Part shown: positions 18,378-27,661 of the stretch, piece by piece
Numbering within the stretch: position 1 is the first letter of the stretch
How the letters are laid out: each line of letters starts with the position of its first letter
DNA from: Prorocentrum cordatum
Taxonomy: Eukaryota > Sar > Dinophyceae > Prorocentrales > Prorocentraceae
NCBI GenBank assembly: GCA_963575745.1
Contig: CAUYUJ010015022.1
Span: forward strand, 107,501-139,226
DNA: 31,726 nucleotides
Direction of reading: 5' to 3'
The notes under the pieces: model-generated
Database searches by the model: none
Told to the model about the DNA's origin: nothing
Seen by the model: only the letters and a program-made list of their open reading frames with translations
Program-made: the position numbers and the translations under genes

Positions 18378-18587
18378 GAAAGCGCGCGTTCTTTGGTCGC
18401 TTGGAGGGGGGGGGTGGCGGGGGTTTGGAACCGGACCCCCCCCCCTCCCCCACTTCTCCTCTCTCCCTCTCCTCGGGCCGGCACCGGCGGCGGCGGCGGG
18501 GAGCGTCGATGAAGACGACGACTTCCTTTTCTGGGCCGGCGCCGGCGCCTGCGGCGGCGGGCGGCGGCGGCGGGGAGCGTCGACGAG

Positions 18588-18623
<36 letters not shown>

Positions 18624-20753
18624 TACGACGAAGACGCTCCGCCACCGTGCCGTGGTTTTGGGTCAGAGTCCTAATGGATGCCTGTTGGGGTCCCGTCGGA
18701 GAGTACTTGGGAACCTCTTAAGGGCATTTGTGAAGCCTCCTGGGCCCCTCTTGGGCATGTCTTGGGGCCTCTCTGAGGTTGTGGTGGTGGTGGTGGTGAT
18801 GGACTGTGGTGGTGGTGATGGCGGTGGTGGTTGTGGCGGTGGTGGCGGTGGTGGTGGTGGTGGTGTGGTGGTTGGTTGTGGTGGTGGTGGTTGTTGTGGT
18901 GGTTGTGGTGGCAGGTTGTCGTGGTGGTGCTGGTGGTGGCGGTGGTGGTGGTGGTGCGATGGTTTATGGTGGTGGTGGTGGTGGTAGTTGTGGTGGTGGT
19001 GGTGGTAGGTTAAGTTGGTGGTTGTGGCGGTGGTGGTGTGGTGGTTTGTCGTGGTGGTTGTGGTGGTGGTAGTGGTTGTGGTGGTGGTGGGTTGTGGTGG
19101 TGGTGGTGGTGGCGGTGGTGGTGGTTGTGGTGGTGGTGGTGGTTTGTTGTGGTGGTGGTGGTGGTTGTGGTTGGTGGTGGTGGTAGGGGCTATGGTGATG
19201 GTGGTGGTGGTGTTGGTGGTTGGGTGGTGGTTTGTGGTAGCGGCGGTGGTGGTTGTGGCGGTTGTGGTGGTTGTGGTGGTGGTGGTGGTGGTGGTGGTGT
19301 GGTTGTTTGCTGGTGGTGGTGTTGGTGGTTTGGTGGTGGTTGGTGGTGGTGGTGGTTGGTTGGTTGTGGTGGTGGTGGTGGGTTGTGCTGCTGGTATTAG
19401 TAGTGGTGGTTGTGGTGGTGGTGGTGGTGGCGGTGGTGGTGGTGGTGGTGTGGTGGCTTGTGGAGGTGGTGCTGGTGGTGATAGTGGTGGTAGTGGCGGT
19501 GGTGGTGGTGGTGGTGTGGTGGTTTGTGGTGCTGGTGGTGGTGGTGGTCGTGGTGTGTTGTGCTGCTGGTAGTATTGGTGGTGGTTGTGGCGGTGGCGGT
19601 GGTGGTGGTGGTGTGCTAGATTGTGGTAGTGGTGGTGGTGGTAGTGGTGGTGGGTTGTTGTATTGGTGGTGGTGGTGGTGAGCTGTTGTGGTGGTGGTGG
19701 TGGTGGCTGTGCTGCTGGTAGTGGTGCTGGTGGTGGTGGTGGTGGTGGTGGGTTGAGGTGGTGGTAGTGGTCGTGGTCGTGGTGGTGGCGGTTGTGGTGG
19801 TGGTGGTGGCGTGGTGGTTTGTGGTGGTGGTGATGGCGGCGGTGGTGGTGTTGGTGGTGGTGGCTGTGCTGATGGTAGTGGTGCTGGTGGTGTTGGTGGG
19901 TTGCGGGTGGTGGGTGGTGGTGGTGGTGGTGGTCGTAGTGGTGGTGTGGTGGTTTGTGGTGGTGGTGTTGGTGGTGGTGGTGGATTGTGATGATGGTGGT
20001 GGTGGTGGTGGCGGTGGTGGTGCTGGTGGTGGTAGTGGTGTTGTGGTTTGTGGTGGTGGTGGTGGCGTGGTGGTTGTGGTGGGTTGTGGTGGGCTGTGGT
20101 GGTGCTGGTGGTGGTGGCGTTTTTGGTGGTGGTGGTGGTGAAGTGGTTTGTGGTGATGTTGGTGGTTGTGGTGGTTGTGGGTTGTGGTGGTTGTGGTGGT
20201 GGTTGTGGTGGTGGCGGTGGTGGTGGTGGTGTGGTGTTTTGTGATGGTGGTGCTGGTGGTGGTGGTGTGGCCTTCGGCTCTTCCCGCCAGTGTGTTTTGG
20301 CTTTGGGTCAGGGTTCTAATGGATGCCTCTTGAGGGGGCGTCTGAGGAGCATGCGAAGGCTCGATATGGTGATTTGTGTGTTCCTTCTGCGGCCTCTGGG
20401 CCTTCTCTGGTCATCGTCGCTACGTCCATGCAGTCGGCGCTGCTTGCCGCCGCAAGCGCTGGCGCCGGCGCTGGCGCGGGGGGGTGTTTCTTGGGCCCTC
20501 TCTGGTCACCGTCGCTGCGTCCCCGCCGTCGGCGCTGCTGGCGGCCGCCAGCGCCGTCGCCAGCGCCGGCGCTCGGGGGGGGGGATGGTTTGGAACCCTT
20601 GGGGGGGGGATTCGGGAGTGGGGGGGGGTTAGTGGGGGAGGGGAGTCTCCCTGGTTTTGATCGACGGCGCCGAGTGTTGGGGGGGGGCCCACCCCCCGTT
20701 TGGAAACGCGCCGCCGAATGTTCCCAATGCGAGCGCCCGTGAAACGCGCTCTC
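18378..20753. mobile_element. GGT-satellite element D with inverted termini
   Basis: Left end GAAAGCGCGCGTTCTTTGGT then CGCTTGG; right end inverted reads GAGAGCGCGTTTCACGGGCG then CTCG. Inside these lie GC-rich blocks in inverted orientation (GGGCCGGCGCCGGCGC at 18533-18548; related GCGCCGGCGCTGGCG on the other side at 20470-20485), CTAATGGATGCCT in direct orientation at 18670 and 20317, and in the centre the GGT tract. Flanks are TCTACAGGAG (18368-18377) and TCTACAGGGG (20754-20763), a 10-bp duplication with one mismatch. Long inverted termini plus a 9-11 bp duplication are features of Mutator-like elements; that assignment is tentative. No transposase is encoded. Confidence 0.65.
18779..20268 (+). 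repeat. 1.5 kb GGT/GTT-type tract, G+T only on the + strand
   Basis: Almost every base on the + strand is G or T in steps of GGT, GTT, GCT and GGC; C occurs in a small minority of triplets and A is rare. Open frames give Gly, Val, Trp or Cys runs and are not genes. Confidence 0.95.
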
Positions 20754-20896
20754 TCTACAGGGGGAATATTCAAAAGTAGTTAAAAAATCGTTAGGGGACG
20801 ATTTTTTGGCTATTTTCGTTTTTGTTTGAATATTTTACGACAGTGTTTTACCTTGCGTCCAAAATTCGCCAGTAGGGGGACACGTCCGACCTAAGC
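20754..20896. repeat. Palindromic right part of M2
   Basis: AAAAAATCG and CGATTTTTT (20785-20810) form a perfect 9-bp stem around TTAGGGGA; outside it AATATTCAAA and TTTGAATATT pair again, so about 80 bp could fold into one AT-rich hairpin. M1 has the same arrangement with a shorter stem (ATAGTC..AATCG / CGATT..GACTAT at 17480-17508). Confidence 0.75.
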
Positions 20897-21302
20897 TTAG
20901 CTGGGTGCATCGCGGGCGGCCTGGGCGCGAGCTATAGGCACGCGGCCGTGCGTCTTTCCAGCGCTCGGCCTTTCGGAGGCTGGGCACGTGGGGCTCAGGC
21001 CACGCGTTTCCACTGCGCGGCCTCGGTGTATTCCACCTGTGAACTCGGCCGTGCGTGTTCCCACCTTCCTGGTGCATGCTGGCATACCAGTTTCTTCCTT
21101 GATGGGCTTGTCGTATCGGAGACGCCTACGGCGAATCACCGCCGCACCTTGCCCTTTAGGATACGCCTATGTGGCCAACGTTTAGGCCAAATTTGGCCAC
21201 TCTATTGGACCATGCGTTCCCCCAGCCGTTGTGGGAAGCCCTTCGGGGAACACATGGGGGAGGAAGAGGAGGATAAGGAGAGGGAGGAAAAAGGAGGACG
21301 AG
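20897..21302. other. Unassigned sequence downstream of M2
   Basis: Balanced, moderately GC-rich sequence with no domain or RNA gene recognised. It would be the original continuation of the sequence after the glycosyltransferase gene once M2 is removed. From 21254 it becomes a GAGGA-rich purine stretch leading into CTTGGG copy B1. Confidence 0.5.
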
Positions 21303-21946
21303 GGGAAAGATGATGAGACCTCTTGGGAGCCTCTGGGGTCACACTTGTGGCCTCCTGGGAGCTTCCTGGCGGCCTCCTGGAGGCCTCTTGGGGGCCTTCT
21401 TGGGGGGGCCTCTTTGACCGTCACAGGGCGTTCCTGGTCCGTCGGACGCCGTCGGGAGCCGTCTTGGGGACCGTCTTGGGGCCCTCTTGGGGCGCTTCAG
21501 GGCCGTCTTGGAGGCCATCTTGGGCGTCTTGGAGGCCTCTTGGGCCGTCTTGGGGCTCTCTCGGGGCCGCCTTGGGGGCCTCTTGGGCCGTTCTGGGGCC
21601 TCTTGGGCGATCTTGGGGCGGTCTTGGGGGGCTCTTGGGCCGTCTTGGGCCGTCGGAAAGCCAAAAGGAAGCAAATGCAAAAACATTTCAAACACCGACG
21701 TAAAATCAAGGATTGTGGCGTCTTCGGGCTTTCCTGAAGGACCTCTTGGAGGCCTTTTGGGCCGTCTTGGAGGCTTCTTGTTGGACTCTCCGTGGGCCGT
21801 CTTGGGCTCTCTTGGATCATCTGATCGGGCTCGGAGGCATATTCGGACCATCTCGGAAGCCATCTTGGGCCTATCTTGAGCTCTCTTGTGGCTATCTTGG
21901 CCGTCTGGGATGCCATCTTAGCCGTCTTGGAGGCCATCTCTACAGG
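21303..21946 (+). mobile_element. CTTGGG repeat element, copy B1
   Basis: Units of 10 bp such as GTCTTGGAGG CCTCTTGGGC, with clear 10-bp phasing at 21525-21655. It shares the starting phrase CCTCTTGGGAGC..CTGGGGTCA, the phrase GACGCCGTCGGGAGCCGTCT, GGCGCTTCAGGGCCGTCTTG and the GTCGGAAAGCCAAAAGGAAG segment with copy B2 (29088 on). It ends in CTCTACAGG at 21938-21946. Confidence 0.8.
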
Positions 21947-22054
21947 AAGAGCCGACGGGAGACGCAACTGGACGAGCTTTCCGCCTGGCCGGCGGCATCG
22001 GCCGAAGCCCCAGGAGAAGCTCCAACAAAACCAATAACCGCCAGACGTCTAGCA

Positions 22055-22363
22055 CGGAGGAGGAGGAGGAGGAAGAGGAGGAGAGGGAGGAGGAGGAGGA
22101 GGAGGAGGAGGGGGAGGAGGAGGAGGAGGAGGAGGAGGAGGAGGAGGGATGGAAAAGGGGAGAGAGGAGGAAGAGGTGAGAAGGATGAGTAGGAGGAGGC
22201 GGGAGGAGAGGAGTAAGGAGTAGGAGGAGAGAGGTGGAAGAGGAAGAAGAAGAAGGAGGAGGAAACGGAGGAGGAGGAGGAGGAGGAGGAGGAGGAGGAG
22301 GAGGAGGAGGGGGAGGAGGAGGAGGAGGAGGAGGAGGAGGAGGAGGAGGAGGAGGAGGAGGAG
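22055..22363. repeat. Long GGA tract with a purine-rich middle
   Basis: Two GGA blocks (about 22055-22147 and 22254-22363) joined by other A/G-rich sequence. More than 300 bp is nearly all purine on the + strand. Confidence 0.95.
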
Positions 22364-22392
22364 GCCGAGACCACTCGGGGTGGTGTCTCGGC
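22364..22392. repeat. Strong hairpin ending the GGA tract
   Basis: GCCGAGACCAC and TGGTGTCTCGGC pair with one bulged base around a TCGGGG loop. It starts at the exact end of the GGA tract. Confidence 0.75.
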
Positions 22393-22734
22393 CGACCGCT
22401 CGCGCTGGCCACCCCGAAAGGCGCCCACAGGGTGGGAAGCAGTGCCCCTGACGCTTCAACGCTGGCTAAGATGGCCCAAGATGGCCTTCAAGGCGCGCTC
22501 AATATGTCATGGCGCCAACATCGCAGAGCGGTTTTCGTTCGGAAAACACTCGGATGGGCCCAGGTTGTCCTGGAGCATTTCGTTCCGCATTTCGAAGTGA
22601 ATTTCGCTCGGATCTTTTTGGCCATGAACTAAGACAAACAAATCCACACTTCGTTTTTCGCTCGTCATTGTGGGGTTTTGCATTGACAGAAAGTCCGCTG
22701 CAGCACGTCTGCAAGGTCGGTGCAGTGAAATATG
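22393..22734. other. Unassigned sequence
   Basis: The stretch contains several TTTCG-type steps (22525-22660) but no recognisable gene, terminal repeat or RNA. Confidence 0.5.
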
Positions 22735-23060
22735 ACCTCCAAGACGCTCTCAAAGACGCCTCCAGGACGGCCAAGATGGCCCCAAGACGGCCCAAGATGT
22801 CCTCCAGACGGCCCCAAAGATGTCCCAAGAGGGCTCCAAGGGGGCCTCCGGGAGGCCAGAAACATTGACCTGCCTGTGGCGTCTCGCTCATTTTGCGTTG
22901 TCACCATTTCGGGCTTCCGACGCTCCAGGACGGCTGAAGATCGCCCCCCGACGTCCCAGGAGGCTCCCAGGAGGCCCGCAAGAGGGCCCCAAGACGACCC
23001 AAGAGGCCCCCAAGACGGGCCCAAGATGGCCGCATAGACTTCCAAGACGGCCCTGAAGCG
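22735..23060 (-). repeat. CTTGGG repeat element in inverted orientation
   Basis: On the minus strand this reads as the same family as B1/B2: GGGCGCTTCAGGGCCGTCTT, GGCCATCTTGGG, GGGGGCCTCTTGGGTCG and then GCGTCGGAAGCCCGAAATGG followed by GCAAAATGAG, parallel to the TCGGAAAGCC..GCAAATGC segment of B1. It is the only copy here in this orientation. Confidence 0.75.
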
Positions 23061-23540
23061 CCCACAGAGGAAACCGCGCCTGCCCGGAGAGGGCCCACAA
23101 ACGGCCTCCTGAGGCCAAGAGATCCTTGAGAGGCCCTCAGAAGGTTTCAATGCTGCTTGGCCAGACTTCGGCCCGACGTCTGGCCGCACGGGCGTTTCCA
23201 AAAGGCGGGGGGCGGCGGTGATACGTCATGCCATTGCCCTCTTTTGAATATGCCCAGCCTAAGACAGCGCGCTTGCCTACTACCAGGTGTTCGCGCTCAA
23301 GAGGTTCTTAGCTGTGATGCTGAAGCCAAGGCTTCACTACCTACCTCCAGCACAACGAAGAACCGGAGGACAGCGGAAGAAATGAGCCAACGACATCTAC
23401 AATTGTTTTACATTCCAGGAGCATCGGGGAGACTGCGACGACAACGACGCCTATTACAGACATTGGTATACATATCGTTACTTTTGGAGATATAGTGGGG
23501 TATAAGAAACTAGCTGTCTGGATCACTGCGTTTACAACCC
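23061..23540. other. Unassigned sequence
   Basis: No motif recognised. ORFs here are short. A GT- and TA-rich patch at 23440-23510 marks a drop in GC before the next repeat. Confidence 0.5.
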
Positions 23541-24640
23541 CCATTGCATGCGCTGAACCTTCTCCGGGTTACCAACGCCACGTTTCCCACTCCCGCTTCA
23601 GTTCTTACAATTCCGGTTCTGACCTCACTGTTTTCTGCTGTTGTCCTTCCGATTACGGCTCCCTCTCCACGGCTGCAGCTCCTACCGCAGCGATCTCCAG
23701 ATTCCGACACCCGTGTTCATCTTTCCCATTTCTGCGCCCATTTTCCGGATTTTTGTTTTCAGTCGTCTTCCTGATGGTACCTTTCCGACTCCTGCTGTCC
23801 TCTCTCCGACTCCGGCTCCTACTCCCGCGTTTCTGGTCGTCTCTCCGACCCCAGCTCTTGTGCTCTGCACCCGTGTTCGTTTCTCCGACTCGTGCCTCCG
23901 ATCTTCCTGACTCCTGCTCTCGTCTCTCCGACTCCGGCTCACACCTTAGGAAGCACGTCCTGGGAGGTTAGATTCAGCATCGGCGCTGGTATAATCGCAA
24001 GTAGTTCCGTTTGATTCCGCTCATCGTTCTTGCGAAGGTCTCCCAGAAGTTGTTTCCTAGGGTACTCCTGCAACTCCGGCTCCGACTCCGAACCCATCCC
24101 CGACACCACCGCTGGCTCCGACCCCAGCTCTCTAGCTCCCCCGTCTGCCTCCGAACCCCCCTCCGAATCCTGCTCCGGCTCCAGTTCCGACTCTGGTCCG
24201 ATTCTGGTTCCGGCTCCTACACGTGAGGCCTGGGCTCAGACAGGATTGCCACGACAGTTTCTTACCAGAGACGGTCGGGCCTTCCCGATGGTTCTTTTCT
24301 GGGGATTCTCCACGCCAGCTTCGACTCTAGCTCAGAGTCTAACTCTGGAACGCTGGCCCCGATGCCAGCTCCGATTCCAACTCCAACTTCGACTAAAATC
24401 AAGTGGGCCATAATTACGCCCGACCCCCGGCCGAAGTTTGTTCGGCTCTGGCGCTTCCCGCTCCTGAGATTGTCGCTCCGACTCGGGCTCCTACCTCTGG
24501 AACATACGGAACAACGCTTTATGCAACACGGGCATTGCTTGTTTCCACACACTTGTCTTCCTGACTTTGGTGAGCACGTCCTCTTCTTTAGCTACGGCCG
24601 CGTTTTTCCAGTTCCGCCTCCTATCCGACTCCGGCTCTTC
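23541..24640. repeat. Degenerate TCTCCGACTCCGGCT-type repeat (15-bp ancestral unit)
   Basis: TCTCCGAC recurs at about 23804, 23850, 23881 and 23925, spacings near multiples of 15. Related CTCCGGCTCC and CGACTCCG phrases continue to about 24640, with two less repetitive breaks (23960-24060 and 24220-24300). Open frames are Ser/Pro/Leu-rich and are best explained by the repeat. Confidence 0.6.
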
Positions 24641-24699
24641 CGGTAGCAAATCACGGGAGCCTGGTATGCCCTTGTAATTCCGTCTTTAGCGTCGACTAG

Positions 24700-25316
24700 C
24701 GTCGTTTAGCGTCTGGGCGTCGATGAGACAGCGCCGATTTAGCGCCAGCTAGCGTCGATTAGCGTCGATTTAGCGTCGACTATGGTCGATTAGCGTCGAT
24801 TCGCAGCAGCCGACAAAATGGTACAGTGGAGGCCCAAGCCACGAAACACCCTGCCTGCCTCCAGGGTGCCTTGGGTTTCTTGGGTTTCGATGGTTTTGCC
24901 ATGGGCAGCGTGACGTTCCACACCAAAAACCAATGGACGTCCCAGAGTTTCAGGGTTGGGTTTTTTGTGGAAGGGTTTCTTGTGGACTGTCCTCCGCTGT
25001 AGCGTCGTTTAGCGTCTGGGCGTCGATGAGACAGCACCGATTTAGCGCCGGCTAGCTTCGATTAGCGTCGATTTAGCGTCGATTATTGTCGATTAGCGTC
25101 GATTCGCAAGAGCCGGTAAAATGGTACAGTGGAGGCCCATGCCAAGAAACACCCTGCTTGCCTCCAGGGTGCCCTGGGCTTCTTGATGGTTTTGCTATGG
25201 GAAGCGTGACGCTCCCACACCAAGAATCACAATGGACGTCCCGGGGTCTCAGGGTTGGGTTTTTTGTGGAAGGGTTTCTTGTGGACAGTCCTCCACTGTA
25301 TGGGAGGCTCCCATGA
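24700..25316. repeat. Tandem duplication with a 303-bp period
   Basis: GTCTGGGCGTCGATGAGACA starts at 24711 and again at 25014. Each copy has a run of TTAGCGTCGA-like 10-bp units, then AAAATGGTACAGTGGAGGCC, an ACCCTGCYTGCCTCCAGGGT hairpin-like segment, a GGTTTTGC segment and ends with GTGGAAGGGTTTCTTGTGGA. The two copies differ by point changes, so the duplication is not very recent. Confidence 0.9.
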
Positions 25317-25320
25317 CTTT
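25266..25320 (+). repeat. 55-bp segment repeated at 25512-25567
   Basis: GTGGAAGGGTTTCTTGTGGR and CCTCCACTGTATGGGAGGCT appear in both, separated by a 246-bp centre. The first half is also the end of the 303-bp unit, so this is a third, truncated use of the same end sequence. CCTCCACTGTATGGGAGG can fold (CCTCC/GGAGG). Confidence 0.85.
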
Positions 25321-25511
25321 TATGATGTTCCAATCGACTTTAGCCTTGATCACCAGAAAGAATGTCGAGCACCAGGGAAGTACCGAACCCGGAGTGTTTT
25401 CACGTGTCGGGCCCTGGGAGGTGATACTCGCTCGACTCTGTTTCGATACTTTTCTGGGTGCCCGAAATTATTTCTGGGATGTGGTCCTTCAGTGCGGTTG
25501 GAGCAACGTAA

Positions 25512-25567
25512 GTGGAAGGGTTTCTTGTGGGCTGTCCTCCACTGTATGGGAGGCTCCCGTGAGTTGC
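25512..25567 (+). repeat. Second copy of the 55-bp segment
   Basis: Matches 25266-25320 with a few differences (GTGGGCTGTCC for GTGGACAGTCC; CCCGTGAGTT for CCCATGACTT). Confidence 0.85.
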
Positions 25568-25689
25568 CACCGAAGGCTCCCAGCTTTCCGTTTTCAGCTC
25601 CCACCACCGCCTCCCGACTCTCGGGCCCCGGCCCGCCGCAGCGCTGCCCTCGCAGGGGCCGGTCCGTTGGGCCGACGGTGCGAGCTCCG
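25568..25689. other. GC-rich spacer
   Basis: Short GC-rich stretch between the 55-bp repeat and the TCC tract. Nothing recognised. Confidence 0.4.
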
Positions 25690-25972
25690 CTCTTCCTCCC
25701 CGTCCTCCTCCTCCTCCTCCTCCTCCTTCTCCTCCTCCTCCTCCTCCTCCTTCTCCTCCTCCTCCTCCTCCTCCTCTCTCCTCCTCGCTCCTCCTCCTCC
25801 TTCTCCTCCTCCTCCCTCCCCCCGTTCCTCCCTCCTCCTCCTCCTCCTCCTCATCACTTCCTCCTCTCCTCCTCCTCCTGATCCTCCTCCTCCCTCTCCT
25901 TCCCCCTCCTCCTCCTCCTTCTCCTCTTCCGCCTCCTCTTCCTCCTCCTCCTCCTCCTCCTGCTCCGCATCC
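25690..25972. repeat. Long TCC tract (pyrimidine strand of GGA)
   Basis: About 280 bp of TCC with CTT and CCC variants, pyrimidine-only for most of its length on the + strand. It is opposite in orientation to the GGA tracts at 6291, 15246 and 22055. Confidence 0.95.
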
Positions 25973-26626
25973 TACGTCCTAGCCCACGGGAGCCTCCCGA
26001 CCAGGGGGGTGCGTCCGTCCTGAATCGCCGCCCTGGCCGAAAGTGTAAGGCTCGCTGTGGAGATACTTTTGCGAAAGCCAAGCGAATTCCTGTGGGCTCA
26101 GCGCTGGCTTCCCCACCGAGTCCTCTCTCTCGAGGGGCATGCTCCACCTGCTTCTCCGCCCTCCGCGCCCGCGTCCTCCTCCTCTGAGACTCCTCTGTGC
26201 TCCTGCTCCTCCTCCGTCAGTCATCCCTCCTCCTGCTGCTGCTCCTCCTCCTCCTCCGTCCACGGTCCTCCGTCCTCCTGCCTCTCCGTCCTCCTGCCTC
26301 TCCGTCCTCCTGCCTCTCCGTCCTCCGTCCTCTGTCCTCCGTCCCCCATCCCGCGTCCTCCGTCCTCCTTCTGCTCCTTCTGCTTCCTGCCCCCCTCCAT
26401 CTCATCCCGCGCAGCAGCCCGTGGGCCCGCTCTTCACTGCTGCCGCCACAGACGACGGAACGAACAGCCCAAACCCACACCCATGGTGGGGTCGGAGGGG
26501 GGGAGGACTGGCTGTGGGGATGGGCGCGCGCGGGCTGTCGGAACCTGGGGGGGGGGGGCGCGCGCCCGAGCGGGGGCCGCCATCCGAGAACACGCACCCA
26601 TGGCCCCCTTCGCCCCCCCTCAAATG
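25973..26626. repeat. TCC-rich and GC-rich stretch before the gap, with a 16-bp tandem unit
   Basis: Nothing is recognised in 25973-26140. From 26150 TCC-type repeats resume; GTCCTCCTGCCTCTCC is repeated three times in tandem at about 26270-26318. From 26400 a GC-rich stretch with a G10 run (about 26549) leads to the gap. A frame that runs through the Ns into the LINE is an artefact. Confidence 0.6.
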
Positions 26627-26726
26627 NNNNNNNNNNNNNNNNNNNNNNNNNNNNNNNNNNNNNNNNNNNNNNNNNNNNNNNNNNNNNNNNNNNNNNNNNN
26701 NNNNNNNNNNNNNNNNNNNNNNNNNN
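26627..26726. other. Assembly gap of 100 N
   Basis: Exactly 100 N, the usual size for a gap of unknown length. The start of the reverse transcriptase of the following LINE is missing and may lie in it. Confidence 0.99.
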
Positions 26727-27661
26727 GAAGAAAGGGTGCTTCACGACCAACAATCAGGAGGTAATGGATTTGGCTCCACAAGCCCTGGGCATGTACGGTT
26801 TCACTCTGGCGGGGGAAGTTGTGAACCTGGGGGTGGACTTCTCGGTGGGCGCCCTCAGGAAGAAGCGTGCTACCAGGTCTCAGCCGTCTGGGACCCCTGG
26901 CCGCTTGTCGAAACGTAGGGCCCGATGGGCCAAGGCCCTCAGGAGGATGCCAAAAATCAAGGGGATGCGTGGTAAAGCTGGAGCCAAAGCCAAGTTGTTT
27001 TTTTTTTCATGGGCCAGAAGCCGAGCATCACGCACGGCAGCGACGTGGTTGCCTTGTCGGCCAAGGATGTGCACAGGTTGCGAGTATTGGGGGCCAAGTC
27101 GCTAGGCATCTGGAGCCCTGGAGCCTCCATCGACCTGATCTGGGCCACCTCCCCCTCCAAGGATCCCATCTTGCACGCTGGTGACACGGTGGCGCGGTAT
27201 GCGCGCGAATGGTGGGAGGCGGGAGATGATGACATTCGCGCGGCCGATGGCCTGTCGGCAGGTCAGTTGTCGAAGGCCTGCCACGGCTGCCTGCAGAGAC
27301 TGGCGGCCATGCAAGTGTCGCAGGGATGGAGGCGTAGAGGCACACACCCCATCCTTGATGCGCTCTTGTGGGGAGTCGAAGCGGGGTGGGCGTTTACAGG
27401 GCCAGCCTCTTTTACATCGCGGGATGGTGCTGAGGTTCGGCTCACCGACTCCCCGCCCACGCTAGCGCAGAAGATCTTCATTCGGGGTTTGAAGAAGAAG
27501 CTCCTGGACGATACTACGCTGCGTTTACCGGCTCGGGAAAACCACCCCAGGGCCCAGGACATCAAGGAGAGGGGCCTCTGGACCGAGCCCATTCAGTTGT
27601 TGCTGAAATCGAAGGATCTGAACGCCCAGGGGAAAGGCATCGCCAGGAATCTTTTTTTGTA
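26727..27661 (+). pseudogene. LINE-2: C-terminal part of the reverse transcriptase (5' end lost in gap)
   Basis: Two frames joined at the T9 run 26998-27006. The first reads EVVNLGVDFSVGALRKKRAT and ALRRMPKIKGMRGKAGAKAK; the second continues GQKPSITHGSDVVALSAKDV and HRLRVLGAKSLGIWSPGASI, then TVARYAREWWEAGDDDI and ILDALLWGVEAGW. NLGVDF, a Lys/Arg-rich helix with KI, and K.....G..PS..HG..V..LS...V..LR are the sequence of elements that follows the DD box in LINE reverse transcriptases. The catalytic palm would be in or before the gap. The ORF then breaks at the T7 run 27652-27658. Composition and sequence are much less decayed than in the LINE at 7750-15090. Confidence 0.7.

Larger units (their letters stand above)
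18350..20896. mobile_element. TIR element M2, carrying GGT element D
   Basis: Left end GCTAGGCGGGCGCGCCCCTC then TACAGG; right end, read on the minus strand from 20896, GCTTAGGTCGGACGTGTCCC then CCTACTGG. These are diverged copies of the M1 termini. The interior right of D (20754-20880) matches M1: GGAATATTCAAA, GGGGACGATTTT, TTGAATATTTT, CGTCCAAAATTCGCC. Flanking triplets are TTG (left) and TTA (right), so a TWA-like duplication is only approximate. Without D the element is about 170 bp. It begins 44 bp after the stop codon of the glycosyltransferase gene, in the probable 3' UTR or just beyond. Confidence 0.65.

Noticed and set aside
17710-18645. 311-codon open frame antisense to the glycosyltransferase exon
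   Set aside because: Shadow of the real + strand exon (HVRRGD motif) continuing into the GC-rich end of element D.
24680-24800. Telomere-like TTAG repeats
   Set aside because: The unit is TTAGCGTCGA-like, 10-11 bp and internal to a 303-bp duplication. It is not TTTAGGG or TTAGGG.
26197-27105. Open frame that runs from the TCC-rich stretch through the Ns into LINE-2
   Set aside because: The gap of unknown length makes the frame meaningless; only the part after 26727 is LINE sequence.
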